A stretch of 64,000 nt of DNA from Marinomonas sp. CT5 (lineage in GTDB: Bacteria; Pseudomonadota; Gammaproteobacteria; Pseudomonadales; Marinomonadaceae): the NCBI RefSeq assembly GCF_018336975.1, contig NZ_CP025572.1, positions 3,946,965 through 4,010,964 on the forward strand. The letters run 5' to 3'. The notes under the pieces are model-generated. The model did not search any database. It saw only the letters and a list, made by a program, of their open reading frames with translations, and had not been told where the DNA came from. Shown here piece by piece: positions 45,309-56,218 of this stretch (position 1 is its first letter; every line of letters starts with the position of its first letter). The translations under genes were made by a program, and so were the position numbers.

Positions 45309-46271
45309 ATGCCTCAAAACGTTCATAACTTAATCAATCGACTCACGTTTAGACAATTACAAGTATTTAAAAGTGTCTATGAGTTAAATAGTTACAGCCG
45401 AGCTGGAGACATGCTTGGATTAAGCCAACCAGCCGTCAGCAATCAAGTACGACAGCTTGAGCAAACTCTTGAGCAACCTTTATTTGAATATGTCGGCCGT
45501 CAACTTTACAGCACGGCAACAGCCAAACGATTGGCCGAATGCATACAATCCATGTTTGAAGAGATTCAACATTTTCAACACGATTTATCAGCCGAAACAG
45601 GACTGATTGCAGGAGAACTAAATTTGGTCGCAGTAAGTACGGCGCAGTATGTTGTGCCGTACTTACTGCGAGCTTATACCAATCTACATCCTAACGTGAC
45701 GATAAATGTGAAAGTCATGAACCGTGCTGCTGCGATTGAACGACTGAATGAAAACCACGATGAATTAGCCATCATGGGGATGGTGCCAAATGATAAACCC
45801 ATGTTTAGTATTCCATTTCTCAATAATGAATTAATTGCTGTCGCTCCTCGTGAGCATCCACTGCTAAGCTTAGAAGACGTTACATTAAGCGCCTTTTTAG
45901 AAAACAATTTATTGTTGCGAGAAACGGGATCTGGAAGCCGCCTAGCACTAGAACTACACTGTCAAAAACAACGTATTCGCTTACAGCCAGAAATGGAAAT
46001 TGGTTCAAATGACGCCATAAAACATGCTGTGATTGCAGGACTTGGTGTAGCCGTTTTACCTAAGCTAGGCATTCTTTCTGAACTGACTCTTGGCGCTTTA
46101 GTTGAGGTTCCAATCAAAGACTTTCCTCTACGTCGCTCTTGGTGCTTAATACACCCTCAAGGCCATCATCCAACTCCAGCGATGCAATCTTTTATTGATT
46201 ATATCCAACAAAATATTGGCCAATTTGAAGTCATGTTTTCTCGCATGTCCGAAGCACAACCTACCAATTAG
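45309..46271 (+). CDS. LysR regulator of the pyruvate carboxylase operon
   Basis: A 320-residue LysR regulator: LTFRQLQVFKSVYELNSYSRAG and GLSQPAVSNQVRQLEQTLEQ form the helix-turn-helix, and GELNLVAVSTAQYVVPYLLR begins the effector domain. The same arrangement, LysR divergent from biotin carboxylase and carboxyltransferase genes, occurs in Pseudomonas (PycR next to pycA/pycB) and is also known for CbbR-like proteins. The likely targets are pycA and pycB. A long hairpin overlaps its stop. Confidence 0.87.
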   Translation: MPQNVHNLINRLTFRQLQVFKSVYELNSYSRAGDMLGLSQPAVSNQVRQLEQTLEQPLFEYVGRQLYSTATAKRLAECIQSMFEEIQHFQHDLSAETGLIAGELNLVAVSTAQYVVPYLLRAYTNLHPNVTINVKVMNRAAAIERLNENHDELAIMGMVPNDKPMFSIPFLNNELIAVAPREHPLLSLEDVTLSAFLENNLLLRETGSGSRLALELHCQKQRIRLQPEMEIGSNDAIKHAVIAGLGVAVLPKLGILSELTLGALVEVPIKDFPLRRSWCLIHPQGHHPTPAMQSFIDYIQQNIGQFEVMFSRMSEAQPTN

Positions 46272-46295
46272 ATAACTTACCTATCTAATTGGTAG
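46261..46295 (+). terminator. Hairpin overlapping the LysR stop
   Basis: CTACCAATTAGATA and TATCTAATTGGTAG pair perfectly over 14 bp around ACTTACC. The gene's TAG stop is within the left arm. T-rich sequence follows but without an unbroken T-run, so termination is likely but not certain. Confidence 0.6.
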
Positions 46296-46517
46296 AGCTT
46301 CTTTCCCATTATTTCTTGTTCAAAAAACACCTTTCACTGACAAAGTATTACCTTGATCTCATGATCTGTTAACAAACTTCACACGTATATGACATTTAGC
46401 ATACATCAAATCCAAATATTGCAGTGTAAAATTCGTACAGTTCTGTAGGAATAAGCCTACATATAACAAGGAGGATGCATTAGCAACATTGAAAATATAC
46501 TTCAACGAGGAACTGCC

Positions 46518-47822
46518 ATGTTTTTTAGTAAACGAAATAAAGTCACCGAAGAGACCATTCCTCAGAGTGAAGATGGAGCGTTAATAAAAGCAATGGAAAA
46601 GTCTTGCGCCACCATTAGCTTCCTACCAGATGGCACAATATTAAGTGCCAATACACTATTCCTAAATACAGTCGGCTATTCACTAGAAGAGATTCAAGGC
46701 AAAAAACATACTTTATTTTGCCCTAAACAAGTTACGGAAAGTTCGGATTACAAACACTTTTGGGCTGACTTAGCGGCTGGAAAAAGTAAACAAGGCACTT
46801 TTTTACGCAAGCACAAAGAGGGTTCAGATCTTTGGCTGGAAGCTACCTATTTCCCCGTCGAAATCAATGGCTCTATTGAAAAGGTAATTAAAATTGCTTC
46901 CGATGTGACCAAAGCAAAGCTCATAGCAGACAGCCAGCTTGCTGTTTACAACTCTATCGATCGCTCATCGGCCACCATTGAGTTTACTCCTGATGGCACA
47001 ATCATTACTGCCAATCAAAACTTTTTAAATACGATGGGCTATCAGTCCACTAAAGAAATCATAGGGCAACACCATAGAAAATTTTGTCCAAAAGAGTTTT
47101 ATGAAAAACACCCGAATTTTTGGGCTGAGTTAGCGAGTGGTGAATTCAAAACAGGACAATTTGAACGTATCAGCAAACAAGGCAAAACCGTTTGGTTAGA
47201 AGCTAGCTACAACCCTATTTTTGATCAATTTGGTCACGTTGTTAAGATACTTAAAGTGGCTTCAGACATCACAGAACGCGTGAATATTCAGCTTGCGATT
47301 CAAAATGCCGCTGAAGTGGCTCACTCAACCTCGGTAGAAACGGCTCAAGTTTCTGAAAATGGCGCAGAGATTCTACGTCGTACCGTCGAAACATCAGACA
47401 AAATCGTAACCGATGTAGAAGTTTCTACAGGGCTTGTTGAACAGCTAAACTATCAGTCAGAAAGCATCGCAAAAATCGTCTCTACCATTGGATCTATTGC
47501 TGACCAAACCAACCTCCTAGCCCTCAATGCTGCCATAGAAGCCGCGCGTGCTGGTGAAAATGGTCGAGGATTTGCGGTCGTCGCTGATGAGGTAAGAACC
47601 CTCGCGGCAAGAACGAGCAAATCCACCGTCGAAATTGAAGATATGGTGAAACAAAATAGCGACTTAACTCGCCAAGCGAAAAACAGCATGACCAAAGTCA
47701 GCGAGCGCTCAAGTGAAAACGCACAATTAATTAATGAGGCGTCGGGTATCATTGATGAAATATTGAAAGGTGCAAAACACGTTTCAAGTACAGTGAACGA
47801 ATTACTTAATACAGAAAAATAG
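46518..47822 (+). CDS. BdlA-like soluble receptor, PAS-PAS-MCP (copy 1)
   Basis: A 434-residue cytoplasmic receptor without membrane helices. Two PAS domains (about 30-135: [25 protein letters not shown]; about 150-255: [25 protein letters not shown]) precede a short signalling domain with the tip [15 protein letters not shown]. The order and size match BdlA, the Pseudomonas biofilm-dispersion protein, and related energy/redox receptors. The ligand or cofactor is not visible. The following gene is a close paralog, indicating tandem duplication. The 246-bp gap before it shows no recognised promoter. Confidence 0.88.
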   Translation: MFFSKRNKVTEETIPQSEDGALIKAMEKSCATISFLPDGTILSANTLFLNTVGYSLEEIQGKKHTLFCPKQVTESSDYKHFWADLAAGKSKQGTFLRKHKEGSDLWLEATYFPVEINGSIEKVIKIASDVTKAKLIADSQLAVYNSIDRSSATIEFTPDGTIITANQNFLNTMGYQSTKEIIGQHHRKFCPKEFYEKHPNFWAELASGEFKTGQFERISKQGKTVWLEASYNPIFDQFGHVVKILKVASDITERVNIQLAIQNAAEVAHSTSVETAQVSENGAEILRRTVETSDKIVTDVEVSTGLVEQLNYQSESIAKIVSTIGSIADQTNLLALNAAIEAARAGENGRGFAVVADEVRTLAARTSKSTVEIEDMVKQNSDLTRQAKNSMTKVSERSSENAQLINEASGIIDEILKGAKHVSSTVNELLNTEK

Positions 47823-47968
47823 CGACCTTTTCTCTGTCTAAAATAACTAATTATTACACTTTAGGACACTTTTACTACAGCAATACAAACGAGTAGCACT
47901 TAAAGTGATCTAAGTAGTTAATTCCTTTGCAAGTGCTAAAAGAATCAAAATTTAGGGAGAATGCCCAG

Positions 47969-49270
47969 ATGTTTTTCAGCAATAAGCAAGCCGTAACAAA
48001 ACCCGTTAAATCTATCGATAATGCAACTGTAGAGGCGATGAATAAGTTTTGTGCGACCATCAGCTTTTCTCCCGATGGCACAGTACTGGAAGCAAATTCT
48101 CTTTTTCTTAATGCTGTCGGTTATTCTCTAGAAGAAGTTAAAGGACAAAAACATGCCTTATTCTGTCCTAGCCAAGTAACGTCTAGCCCTGACTATAAAA
48201 ATTTTTGGCCCGACCTAGCGGCCGGAAAAAGCAAAGAGGGTACTTTTCTTCGCAAACACAAAGATGGTTCAGAAATTTGGCTGGAAGCCACCTATTTTCC
48301 TGTTGAAATTGATGGCAATGTTGCAAAAGTAATTAAAATTGCTTCTGATGTCACTAGAGACAAGTTAATAGCTGACAGCCAGCTAGCGGTTTACAGTGCC
48401 ATTGATCGTTCATCGGCCACCATTGAATTCACCCCCGATGGCACAGTTATTACGGCTAATAATAACTTTTTAAATGCAATGGGTTACCAGTCCAGCAAAG
48501 AAATTATCGGCCAACCGCATCGTAAATTTTGTACAAATGAATTTTATGAAGAAAACCCAAACTTTTGGAGTGAACTAGCAAATGGCGATTTCAAAACTGG
48601 GCAGTTTGAGCGCATCAGTAAACAAGGTCAGACGGTTTGGTTAGAAGCCAGCTATAATCCTATTTTTGACCAATTTGGCAAAGTCACCAAAGTGCTTAAA
48701 GTGGCCTCCGACATTACTGAGCGCGTTAACGCTCAACTAGCGATTCAACATGCAGCCGAAGTGGCTCACTCAACCTCAGTGGAAACCGCCCAAGTCTCTG
48801 AAAATGGTGCTGAGATCTTACGTCGCACGGTCGAAACTTCAGATAAAATTGTTGTCGATGTAGAAGTGTCTACCGACCTAATTGAACAACTAAATCACCA
48901 GTCTGAAAGTATCGCTAAAATAGTTACGACTATTGGCTCCATTGCTGACCAAACCAACTTACTGGCTCTTAATGCCGCCATTGAGGCTGCACGAGCCGGA
49001 GAACATGGCCGTGGCTTTGCCGTCGTAGCCGATGAGGTCAGGACTCTGGCGTCTCGCACCAGTAAATCGACAATAGAAATCGAAGAAATGGTTGCACAAA
49101 ATAGTCACTTAACCCGACAGGCCAAAACCAGTATGAGCAAAGTGAGTGAGCAATCTACCGAGAACGCACAACTCATCGTTGAAGCCTCTGGAATCATTGA
49201 CGAAATTCTAAAAGGTGCAGTACACGTTTCGAATACCGTCAACAAACTATTGAATATTGAGAAAAGCTAA
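47969..49270 (+). CDS. BdlA-like soluble receptor, PAS-PAS-MCP (copy 2)
   Basis: 433 residues, with the same layout as its upstream neighbour and about four in five residues the same by eye, from MFFS at the start to the [10 protein letters not shown] end. The second PAS has FCTNEF where copy 1 has FCPKEF, and the linkers differ most. The frame is open 14 codons earlier, but TAGGGAG before the ATG at 47969 and the copy-1 MFFS start support this choice. It may form mixed dimers with copy 1. A terminator-like stem follows. Confidence 0.88.
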   Translation: MFFSNKQAVTKPVKSIDNATVEAMNKFCATISFSPDGTVLEANSLFLNAVGYSLEEVKGQKHALFCPSQVTSSPDYKNFWPDLAAGKSKEGTFLRKHKDGSEIWLEATYFPVEIDGNVAKVIKIASDVTRDKLIADSQLAVYSAIDRSSATIEFTPDGTVITANNNFLNAMGYQSSKEIIGQPHRKFCTNEFYEENPNFWSELANGDFKTGQFERISKQGQTVWLEASYNPIFDQFGKVTKVLKVASDITERVNAQLAIQHAAEVAHSTSVETAQVSENGAEILRRTVETSDKIVVDVEVSTDLIEQLNHQSESIAKIVTTIGSIADQTNLLALNAAIEAARAGEHGRGFAVVADEVRTLASRTSKSTIEIEEMVAQNSHLTRQAKTSMSKVSEQSTENAQLIVEASGIIDEILKGAVHVSNTVNKLLNIEKS

Positions 49271-49293
49271 CCATACATACTAACCTTCCTTTA

Positions 49294-49322
49294 AAGACCC
49301 TAGACAATAATCGAAGGGTCTT
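49294..49322 (+). terminator. Terminator-like stem after receptor copy 2
   Basis: AAGACCCT and AGGGTCTT pair around a 13-base loop 24 bases past the stop. Only a short T-run follows, so this is a weak call. Confidence 0.5.
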
Positions 49323-49487
49323 CTACCACGTTAAATATAAAGTTCGGTATTCCTAAATAGCAATTTACGGCATTGATGTGTCCTAACTATGATGCAGATA
49401 TAGTTTTTGAATTAGCTACCTCCCTAAATAACTAAGACAATGAATCTCATTCAATTCATAGCATGTTATGCGTTCAAGGAGGGCATT

Positions 49488-51125
49488 ATGTTAAAATCAC
49501 TATCAATAAGCCAAGCGATAAAAAGTACCTTTTCCATACTGTTTATTTCTACTTTAGCCTGTGGGATGTATCTCATGGTGGCAATAGATGATGTAAAACA
49601 ACAACTTGGAACAGTCGTCAATAGAAATGTAAACTTATTGTCCGCCGTTTCTGATCTTCGTTTTTATACGGTTTCTTACCGCCGTTTTGCCTTAGATTAT
49701 GGCTTAACCGAAGATAAATCCGAACACAAAAAAATCCTACAAACGATTGATTTCAACAATAAAAAAGTGGCCGCAACACAAAAAACAATGGCCACCCTCA
49801 GCGATACTGCGGAATTAAATAGTTTCGTCAAAGCATACAATACAAAAATTCAAAGTTACCGAAAAATGCAAGAAAACTATATCGACTTAATTAATCAAGG
49901 CGATATAGAACAAGCCCGTAATACTATGTTAGGTCCGATGCTCGCGCCATTTAATGACATTGTGGATTCTCTTACTGAGTTTCAAAATTATTTGAAACAA
50001 GATGCCATAAATATAAAAGAAACCGAATCTAACACCATCCAAAATCTTATTTATACAACCTCTGCACTTGGTGTTGTTTTACTCACTTTCTTAATTTTTT
50101 CAGCGATCATCATTACCCGTAAAGTCACAATACCACTCGCATTATTAAGTAAACAAATGACAAAAGTAGCCAAAGGTGACCTTAGTGTAGAGCTGAATAT
50201 GCAATCGTTTAGCCGTGACGAAATTGGCGACGCGGCGCACACCTTTGCCAATATGCAAAGCGACTTAACTCACCTTGTGGAAAAAATAATAGACAGCGTT
50301 AAAACACTGGATAACACCTCACTATCCTTTAATGAGCGCTTATCTGAGACTGCAAAAAACTTAGATATTCAACAACACGAAATAGAACAGACAGCCTCTG
50401 CCACAACGCAAATGCAAGCAGGATTAGAATTGGTCGTTGGTAACATAAATCAAGCATCAAATGATGCGAACATTGCGAAAAATGAAGCAAGTAATACTTA
50501 TCAATCGGTTAATGCCGCGATAAAACAGTCAACACAGTTAGCCGAATCTATTACAGAAGCTGTGGCTGTCATAGACAAACTACGCCAAGAAAGTCAGGCC
50601 ATTAACAATGTCTCGGAGGTCATCTCGAACATAGCAGACCAAACTAACTTGCTTGCATTGAATGCGGCAATTGAAGCCGCCAGAGCAGGAGAATCAGGTC
50701 GTGGTTTTGCCGTTGTGGCCGATGAAGTAAGACAGCTAGCACAAAAGACTCAAACGTCTATTAGCCAGATAAATGAAACGATCCAAACCCTACAAAACAA
50801 TGCCGAAATTGCAGGGACGGTAATGGAAAACACTCATCAGCAAATGCAAGCTGACATTGAAAAAACCATTGCGGCCGGTAACTCGATTGAAAACATACTG
50901 AATGCCACCAACCAAATTGCGGACATGAATGCCCAAACCGCGGTAGCATCAGAATAACAAAATATGGCGGCGCTTTCATTAAACCAAAGTATCGCCAACA
51001 TTCACTTAGCCGCAAAAAGTATTAACGATAACGCTCAGCTCGCTAAGCAAGCTTCTAAAGAGCTTAGCAATGAAAGCCAACATTTAAGCCTGTTGGCCAG
51101 CCATTTCATACTCAAAACTCACTAA
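49488..51125 (+). pseudogene. Chemoreceptor gene interrupted by one in-frame stop
   Basis: The frame from ATG 49488 (AAGGAGG before it) reads as a classic receptor: membrane helix near 14-32, four-helix-bundle ligand domain, second helix, HAMP ([20 protein letters not shown]) and the tip [15 protein letters not shown]. It then stops at TAA (50955-50957) in the conserved segment AVASE-stop-QN. The same frame continues for 55 more codons (QNMAALSLNQSIANIHLAAK to SHFILKTH, stop at 51123-51125), which is the expected receptor end. GAA to TAA is one base change. The 489-residue truncated product lacks the last methylation helix and may be non-functional. Confidence 0.85.
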
Positions 51126-51140
51126 CCCTTTTCAAAAAAA

Positions 51141-51177
51141 ATCCGCTATCTAGTTTTCTAGATAGCGGATACATTTT
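51141..51177. terminator. Bidirectional terminator between receptor and lig operon
   Basis: ATCCGCTATCTAG and CTAGATAGCGGAT form a perfect 13-bp stem with a TTTT loop. Plus-strand T-rich sequence and a minus-strand T7 run flank it, so it ends both the receptor gene and ligB. Confidence 0.85.
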
Positions 51178-51210
51178 TCAAATACATTTTTATTCAAAAA
51201 CGAAAATATA

Positions 51211-52059
51211 TTATTTCGGCATTTCATGCTCAAGCAATAAAAGACCAGCACCAGTGTTGGAAATTGGTGCATGATAATTACGATGCAACTCAGTCACTTT
51301 TCCGCGTAATGCACCACGCATCGCAATCCACATGTTCAGCTCAACTGTTTGCGCGCCGCCCATTTTAACCAAATCCAAATTGGAATATTTCGTTAATTCT
51401 TCAGGGTCCGTTACCAGTTTGTCCATACACTCAAGGTCAAACTTACGATTAAGCGTGCCTGCCGCTTCTCCATCTAGCTGGTGAGATAGACCACCTGTAC
51501 CAAAAATAGCCACCGTCATATCTGAATCGTAAGATTCAATCGCTTTACCAATTGCTTGTCCTAATGCGTAGCAGCGTTTTGGTTGTGGCATTGGGTGTTG
51601 CTCACAGTTAATGCAAACCGGAATAACTTTTACATGACCGTAATCATTACCTGGCCACATCAAGCTAAGGGGCACTGTCAAACCATGATCGACTTTCATT
51701 TCTTGGCAAATGGTCATATCAAAACCATCTTCAACTAGGCTATTCGCAATATGCCAAGACAACTCTGACTCTCCAGTCACTGGTGGAATAGTGGCAATTC
51801 CCCAGCCTTCATCTGAGTTGTGATACTCATCCGCAACACCAATAGCAAAGGTAGGCTTTTTATCAATAAAAAACTCCAGACCATGATCGTTATAGAACAA
51901 CACAATCACATCTGGTTTCTTTTCATTTAACCATTTACGGACTGGAGGATAACCGTCAAAAAATGGCTTCCAGTAAGGCGTTTCTTCCGCTTTATTTGCC
52001 ATTGCATTAGCAATCGCAGGAATGTGTGAGGTCGTTACTGCACCAATAATATTCGCCAT
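51211..52059 (-). CDS. ligB: Protocatechuate 4,5-dioxygenase beta (catalytic) subunit
   Basis: The class III extradiol dioxygenase subunit that opens protocatechuate between C4 and C5. The 282-residue protein has the iron ligands His12 (TTSHIPAI), His59 (FYNDHGLEFF) and a Glu near 240 (GGAQTVELNMW), plus the catalytic-base His in FGTGGLSHQL. It overlaps ligA by one base (TAATG), so the subunits are translationally coupled. Last gene of the leftward lig operon. Confidence 0.95.
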   Translation of the reverse strand: MANIIGAVTTSHIPAIANAMANKAEETPYWKPFFDGYPPVRKWLNEKKPDVIVLFYNDHGLEFFIDKKPTFAIGVADEYHNSDEGWGIATIPPVTGESELSWHIANSLVEDGFDMTICQEMKVDHGLTVPLSLMWPGNDYGHVKVIPVCINCEQHPMPQPKRCYALGQAIGKAIESYDSDMTVAIFGTGGLSHQLDGEAAGTLNRKFDLECMDKLVTDPEELTKYSNLDLVKMGGAQTVELNMWIAMRGALRGKVTELHRNYHAPISNTGAGLLLLEHEMPK

Positions 52060-52421
52060 TATTCTTCTCCTGCGCCACGTCTAACCAACATGGCTTTGAA
52101 ATCCTCAAGACTCATACCCGTTTGAATCGCACCGATATCTTGCATATTTAATTTAAGCAATCCAGCAAACTTCGCCACGTAATAAATACTGCCACCTTGC
52201 TGCAATAAGCCAATGATATCGCGCTCTTGAATCGCTTTAATCTGCGCGTCCGTTAAGCCAAATTTAGCGCAATAAGCGTCTGGGTCTTTGTTAAACTCAT
52301 CACGAGCCGATTGCTCATTGAAGGAATAACACATTTTATTCAGCCCATAGCCTTTCTTTGCCATTTTTCCGTTGAACAAATAAGTTCCCGGAATAGGTTG
52401 AGTCGGATCGTTTGCTGTCAT
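52059..52421 (-). CDS. ligA: Protocatechuate 4,5-dioxygenase alpha subunit
   Basis: The small helical subunit of the LigAB dioxygenase, 120 residues. It has the characteristic IPGTYLFNGKMAKKGYGLNK start, NKDPDAYCAKFGLTDAQ and DIIGLLQQGGSIYYVAKFA segments, which cap the catalytic site of LigB. AAAGGG precedes the start. It is fifth in the operon, 46 bases after ligI. Confidence 0.95.
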   Translation of the reverse strand: MTANDPTQPIPGTYLFNGKMAKKGYGLNKMCYSFNEQSARDEFNKDPDAYCAKFGLTDAQIKAIQERDIIGLLQQGGSIYYVAKFAGLLKLNMQDIGAIQTGMSLEDFKAMLVRRGAGEE

Positions 52422-52467
52422 GACTAATACCCTTTAATTTTTATTGATTCGCCATACGGTTAACTTA

Positions 52468-53340
52468 CTATGACCAATATAGGCGCATTGGATTATCCAC
52501 CAACAAAGCCTGTTGTAGCTCTGATGTTGGGGCAATATGAGGAATCACATCCACTAGATGTCCATCATTTGGCGCTTCAACTTTCATATTCGGGTGTGGC
52601 CAATCCGTCCCCCATAACACTCGATCAGAGAACTTTTCTACCAAGGTACGAGCAAAAGGATAAACATCTGAATAGTCAGGCGCATGCTGAGTTAAACGCT
52701 CTGGGCAGCTGACCTTACACCACACATTATCATTATCGGCCATGAAGTTAACAAAACGTTGGAAGTCCGGGTGATCAACACCATTGGCTACGTTTGGCGT
52801 TCCCATGTGGTCCACAACTATCGTGGTATTCAATTCTTTCAAGAAGGGGATCAAATCTTCTAGATCCGCCGCTTCAAAATACACCACAATGTGCCAACCG
52901 AAAGGACGAATCTTCTCTGCAATTGAGAAAAACACTTCTCTTGGTGTGCTATCGACAAGGCGTTTTACAAAATTAAAGCGCACTCCGCGAACACCCGCCG
53001 CATGCATTTTTTCTAGCTCTTCATGGGTGATCGAGTCATCAACAAATGCCACGCCACGAGCCAGATCTCCAGCGGTTTCCAGAGCATCGATCAGAGCCGA
53101 GTTATCGGTACTGTGACAAGAGGCCTGAACAATAACATTGCGAGCAAAACCTAGATGGTCACGTAAGGCAAACAACTGCTCTTTAGAAGCATCACAAGGC
53201 GTGTACTTACGTTTTGGATGATAAGGAAATTTATCAGCAGGTCCAAAAACGTGGCAGTGCGCATCGACGGCGCCCGCGGGTGCCTTGAAGTTCGGCTTAC
53301 TTGGGTTTGGGTGAAATGGAATATAATCTTTGTCCATCAT
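52468..53340 (-). CDS. ligI: 2-Pyrone-4,6-dicarboxylate hydrolase
   Basis: LigI opens 2-pyrone-4,6-dicarboxylate, the LigC product, to 4-oxalomesaconate. The 290-residue amidohydrolase carries the first metal histidines in VDAHCHVFGP, the NVIVQASCHSTDNSAL and GVRGVRFNFVKRL segments, VVDHMGTPN and the final WGTDWPHPNM aspartate. It seems to work without a bound metal in known homologs. I use the ATG at 53340 (ACAGG upstream); a TTG two codons earlier is open. Confidence 0.94.
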   Translation of the reverse strand: MMDKDYIPFHPNPSKPNFKAPAGAVDAHCHVFGPADKFPYHPKRKYTPCDASKEQLFALRDHLGFARNVIVQASCHSTDNSALIDALETAGDLARGVAFVDDSITHEELEKMHAAGVRGVRFNFVKRLVDSTPREVFFSIAEKIRPFGWHIVVYFEAADLEDLIPFLKELNTTIVVDHMGTPNVANGVDHPDFQRFVNFMADNDNVWCKVSCPERLTQHAPDYSDVYPFARTLVEKFSDRVLWGTDWPHPNMKVEAPNDGHLVDVIPHIAPTSELQQALLVDNPMRLYWS

Positions 53341-53422
53341 GTTCAAATACCTGTCTTATTATTCGTTCTAATGAACCTGTCTATTTGTTCGACAGGTCGT
53401 TGTATCATCACTCGATCAGCCA

Positions 53423-54511
53423 CTAAAGCCCGTTGCTGTGAGCAAACACTTGCCCATCAAATAACTTTCTCGCGGTACGTAAAATAGCTGCTGAACCTAA
53501 GTCACCATTTTCTTCTTGATCTAGAATCACAGTCATCGCACCAATGGGATGCTCGACATCCAGCGTCATACGAGCACTCGGTTCATAATTTGCGACATCA
53601 TTCGCTGGCGAACCTTTCAAAATAGCCGCAGTCGCCACACTTACCGCTCCCAATACACCAATAGAGGCATGACAGCGATGAGGAATAAAGGTACGCGTTG
53701 AAATCGCGCCACCATTCGTAGCCGCACTCACCATGGTCATTTTAGGAACCGATTTTTCTTTCACGTCACCCAAGTTCATCATAGGACCCACTTGTAAGCG
53801 AATCGACTCCAGTTTGGCTTTTAATGCTTCATTGGCTTCCAGCGCTTCGCGTGATTCAGTACCCGTAATCCCCATATCCGCTGCACGCATAATCACCACA
53901 GGCATGCCGTTATCGATACAGGTCACTTCTACACCATCAATCACATCAACCACATTCCCCGTTGGTAACAAAGCGCCACAGCTAGAACCCGCGGTATCTT
54001 TGAACTCAATGGGAACGGCGGCAGAAAATCCAGGAACGCCGTCGATACGAGCTTCCCCTTCGTATTGAACTTCGCCGTCTTTTATGGCGACACGTGCTAC
54101 GGCAATTTTTCCAGTATTTTCCATAAAGATGCGCACAGAGGTTTCGCCTTCTTGTGCTGCAACCAAACCACGCTCTACAGCAAAAGGCGCCACGCCAGCA
54201 AGAATATTGCCGCAGTTTTGTGCATCGGTAACAACCGCTTGATCAACAAATACTTGCAGGAACAAATAGTCCACATCAGCATCGTCACGGGTTGATTTTT
54301 TCACTACCGCCACTTTTGATGCCAATGGATCCGCACCGCCAATACCATCGATTTGACGATCGTCTGGGGAGCCCATCACCCGCAATAAAAATTGCGCACG
54401 AGCATCCACATCGACTGGCAAATCATCCGCTAAGAAATACGCCCCTTTTGATGTGCCGCCACGCATCCACATACAAGGCGCACTTTTTAAAACGCCTGCC
54501 TGCTTAGACAT
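53423..54511 (-). CDS. galD: 4-Oxalomesaconate tautomerase
   Basis: A PrpF-fold isomerase of 362 residues that interconverts keto and enol forms of 4-oxalomesaconate so that hydration can occur. It matches GalD of Pseudomonas putida along its length: [89 protein letters not shown] and [19 protein letters not shown]. It overlaps the end of ligK by eight bases. The sphingomonad counterpart is LigU. Confidence 0.93.
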   Translation of the reverse strand: MSKQAGVLKSAPCMWMRGGTSKGAYFLADDLPVDVDARAQFLLRVMGSPDDRQIDGIGGADPLASKVAVVKKSTRDDADVDYLFLQVFVDQAVVTDAQNCGNILAGVAPFAVERGLVAAQEGETSVRIFMENTGKIAVARVAIKDGEVQYEGEARIDGVPGFSAAVPIEFKDTAGSSCGALLPTGNVVDVIDGVEVTCIDNGMPVVIMRAADMGITGTESREALEANEALKAKLESIRLQVGPMMNLGDVKEKSVPKMTMVSAATNGGAISTRTFIPHRCHASIGVLGAVSVATAAILKGSPANDVANYEPSARMTLDVEHPIGAMTVILDQEENGDLGSAAILRTARKLFDGQVFAHSNGL

Positions 54512-55181
54512 ATTTCAGACCTTTCTCTTTAAGGCGAGGACGCATTTCATAAATATCTAAGCCCAACTCACCATTGGCCATACGCACACGTTTTGACTCT
54601 TCATTCGCCATGCGTTTACGTGACAGCTCTAATACCTCAGCGGCATTTTCACGACGAACCACCACCACACCATCATCGTCAGCCACGATGACATCACCAG
54701 GATTAATCAAGGCGTCAGCACAAACCATAGGCACATTCACAGAGCCAACCGTTTCTTTGATCGTACCCTCTGCAAAGACCGCTTTCGACCAAACAGGGAA
54801 GTTCATTTGACGCAGATCACGGGTATCACGAACGCCCCCTTCGATGATCAAACCAACCACGCCACGAGACTGTGCTGATGTCGCCAACAAGTCGCCGAAG
54901 AAACCATGATTAGAAGGCGATGTAGGCGCAAACACCATGACATCTCCCGCTTTGCACTGTTCGATCGCCACGTGCATCATCCAGTTATCACCCGCGGCAC
55001 CTGAAATAGTGATCGCTGACCCCGCAATGGTTTTATCCATCTGGATTGGACGCATGTAATGAGCCAACAAACCGACACGACCTTGGGATTCGTGAATGGT
55101 GGCCACACCACACTCTGCCAAACCATCAATCACCGCTTGATCGGCACGTTCAATATTTTGCACTACTACATTATTACGCAT
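54504..55181 (-). CDS. ligK: 4-Carboxy-4-hydroxy-2-oxoadipate aldolase
   Basis: LigK (GalC) cleaves 4-carboxy-4-hydroxy-2-oxoadipate to pyruvate and oxaloacetate, the last step. The 225-residue RraA-like fold protein shows [82 protein letters not shown] and the metal-binding [13 protein letters not shown]. The two products feed directly into central metabolism; oxaloacetate is also the product of the pycAB enzyme encoded nearby. GAGGAAAG precedes the start. Confidence 0.93.
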   Translation of the reverse strand: MRNNVVVQNIERADQAVIDGLAECGVATIHESQGRVGLLAHYMRPIQMDKTIAGSAITISGAAGDNWMMHVAIEQCKAGDVMVFAPTSPSNHGFFGDLLATSAQSRGVVGLIIEGGVRDTRDLRQMNFPVWSKAVFAEGTIKETVGSVNVPMVCADALINPGDVIVADDDGVVVVRRENAAEVLELSRKRMANEESKRVRMANGELGLDIYEMRPRLKEKGLKYV

Positions 55182-55210
55182 GATTCTTTCCTCGCTCCTA
55201 ATAGAGAGTC

Positions 55211-56218
55211 TTAGGCTTTTAAACGACTAAATACACGTCGAGCATTGTCTTCAAAAATAGCTTGTTTCTGCTCAGCGGATAACACTGTGTTGTTATCGAT
55301 ATAGCGTTTCGTGTCATCAAAATAATGACCTGTTTCTGGGTCGATACCGCGTACCGCGCCGATCATCTCAGAAGCAAACAAGATGTTTTTCGTCGGAATA
55401 ATGTCGAGCAATAGATCGATACCACGCTGATGGTAAACACAGGTATCAAAATAAATGTTGTTTAACACGCGTTCGGCAAGGTCAAAGCCTTGATCCTGTG
55501 CCATACCGCGGAAACGTCCCCAGTGATAAGGCACAGCGCCACCGCCATGCGGAATGATAATTTTTAATTCTGGGAAATCTTTAAAAACATCCGACATCAT
55601 TAATTGTTGGAAGCCTGTGGTATCCGCTCCCAAATAATGTGAACCCGTTGTGTGGAAGCAATCGTTACAGGCCGCGCTCACGTGAATCATGGCAGGAATA
55701 TCGTATTCACACATTTTTTCGTAGATAGGATAAAAAGAGCGATCAGCCAAAGATTGATCTTGCCAATAACCACCACTTGGATCTGGGTTCAAGTTGATAC
55801 CAATGAAGCCCATTTCTTCAACAGTACGCACAATTTCAGCAACTGATTTACCTGGATCAACACCAGGAGATTGAGGTAACTGAGCAACTGGGGCAAAGTT
55901 TTCTGGGAAAAGATCACAGACACGACGAATCAAATCGTTTTGGTGCTCAGTCCAATATTGGCTCGTGTATTCATTGCCAATATGATGACCCATCCAGCTA
56001 GCACGAGGAGAGAAGATAGTTAGATCAGTGCCACGCTCTTGCTGTAAACGTAATTGGTTTTTCACGATACTGTCACGAATTTCGTCGTCAGAAACAATGA
56101 CCTTACCTTTTTCCCCCACAAAAGCAGGATCTTTAGCAACCTGTGCTTTTTGTTTATCGCGATATTCACCGACACCTGGTGGTGTCGTCGTATAATGTCC
56201 GTGGCAATCTATAATCAT
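55211..56218 (-). CDS. ligJ: 4-Oxalomesaconate hydratase, LigJ type
   Basis: LigJ hydrates 4-oxalomesaconate to 4-carboxy-4-hydroxy-2-oxoadipate. The 335-residue amidohydrolase has the metal motif [12 protein letters not shown], the [18 protein letters not shown] loop, [33 protein letters not shown] and [18 protein letters not shown]. This is the amidohydrolase type, unlike the PIG-L-like GalB of Pseudomonas putida. First gene of the operon ligJ-ligK-galD-ligI-ligA-ligB. Confidence 0.94.
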   Translation of the reverse strand: MIIDCHGHYTTTPPGVGEYRDKQKAQVAKDPAFVGEKGKVIVSDDEIRDSIVKNQLRLQQERGTDLTIFSPRASWMGHHIGNEYTSQYWTEHQNDLIRRVCDLFPENFAPVAQLPQSPGVDPGKSVAEIVRTVEEMGFIGINLNPDPSGGYWQDQSLADRSFYPIYEKMCEYDIPAMIHVSAACNDCFHTTGSHYLGADTTGFQQLMMSDVFKDFPELKIIIPHGGGAVPYHWGRFRGMAQDQGFDLAERVLNNIYFDTCVYHQRGIDLLLDIIPTKNILFASEMIGAVRGIDPETGHYFDDTKRYIDNNTVLSAEQKQAIFEDNARRVFSRLKA

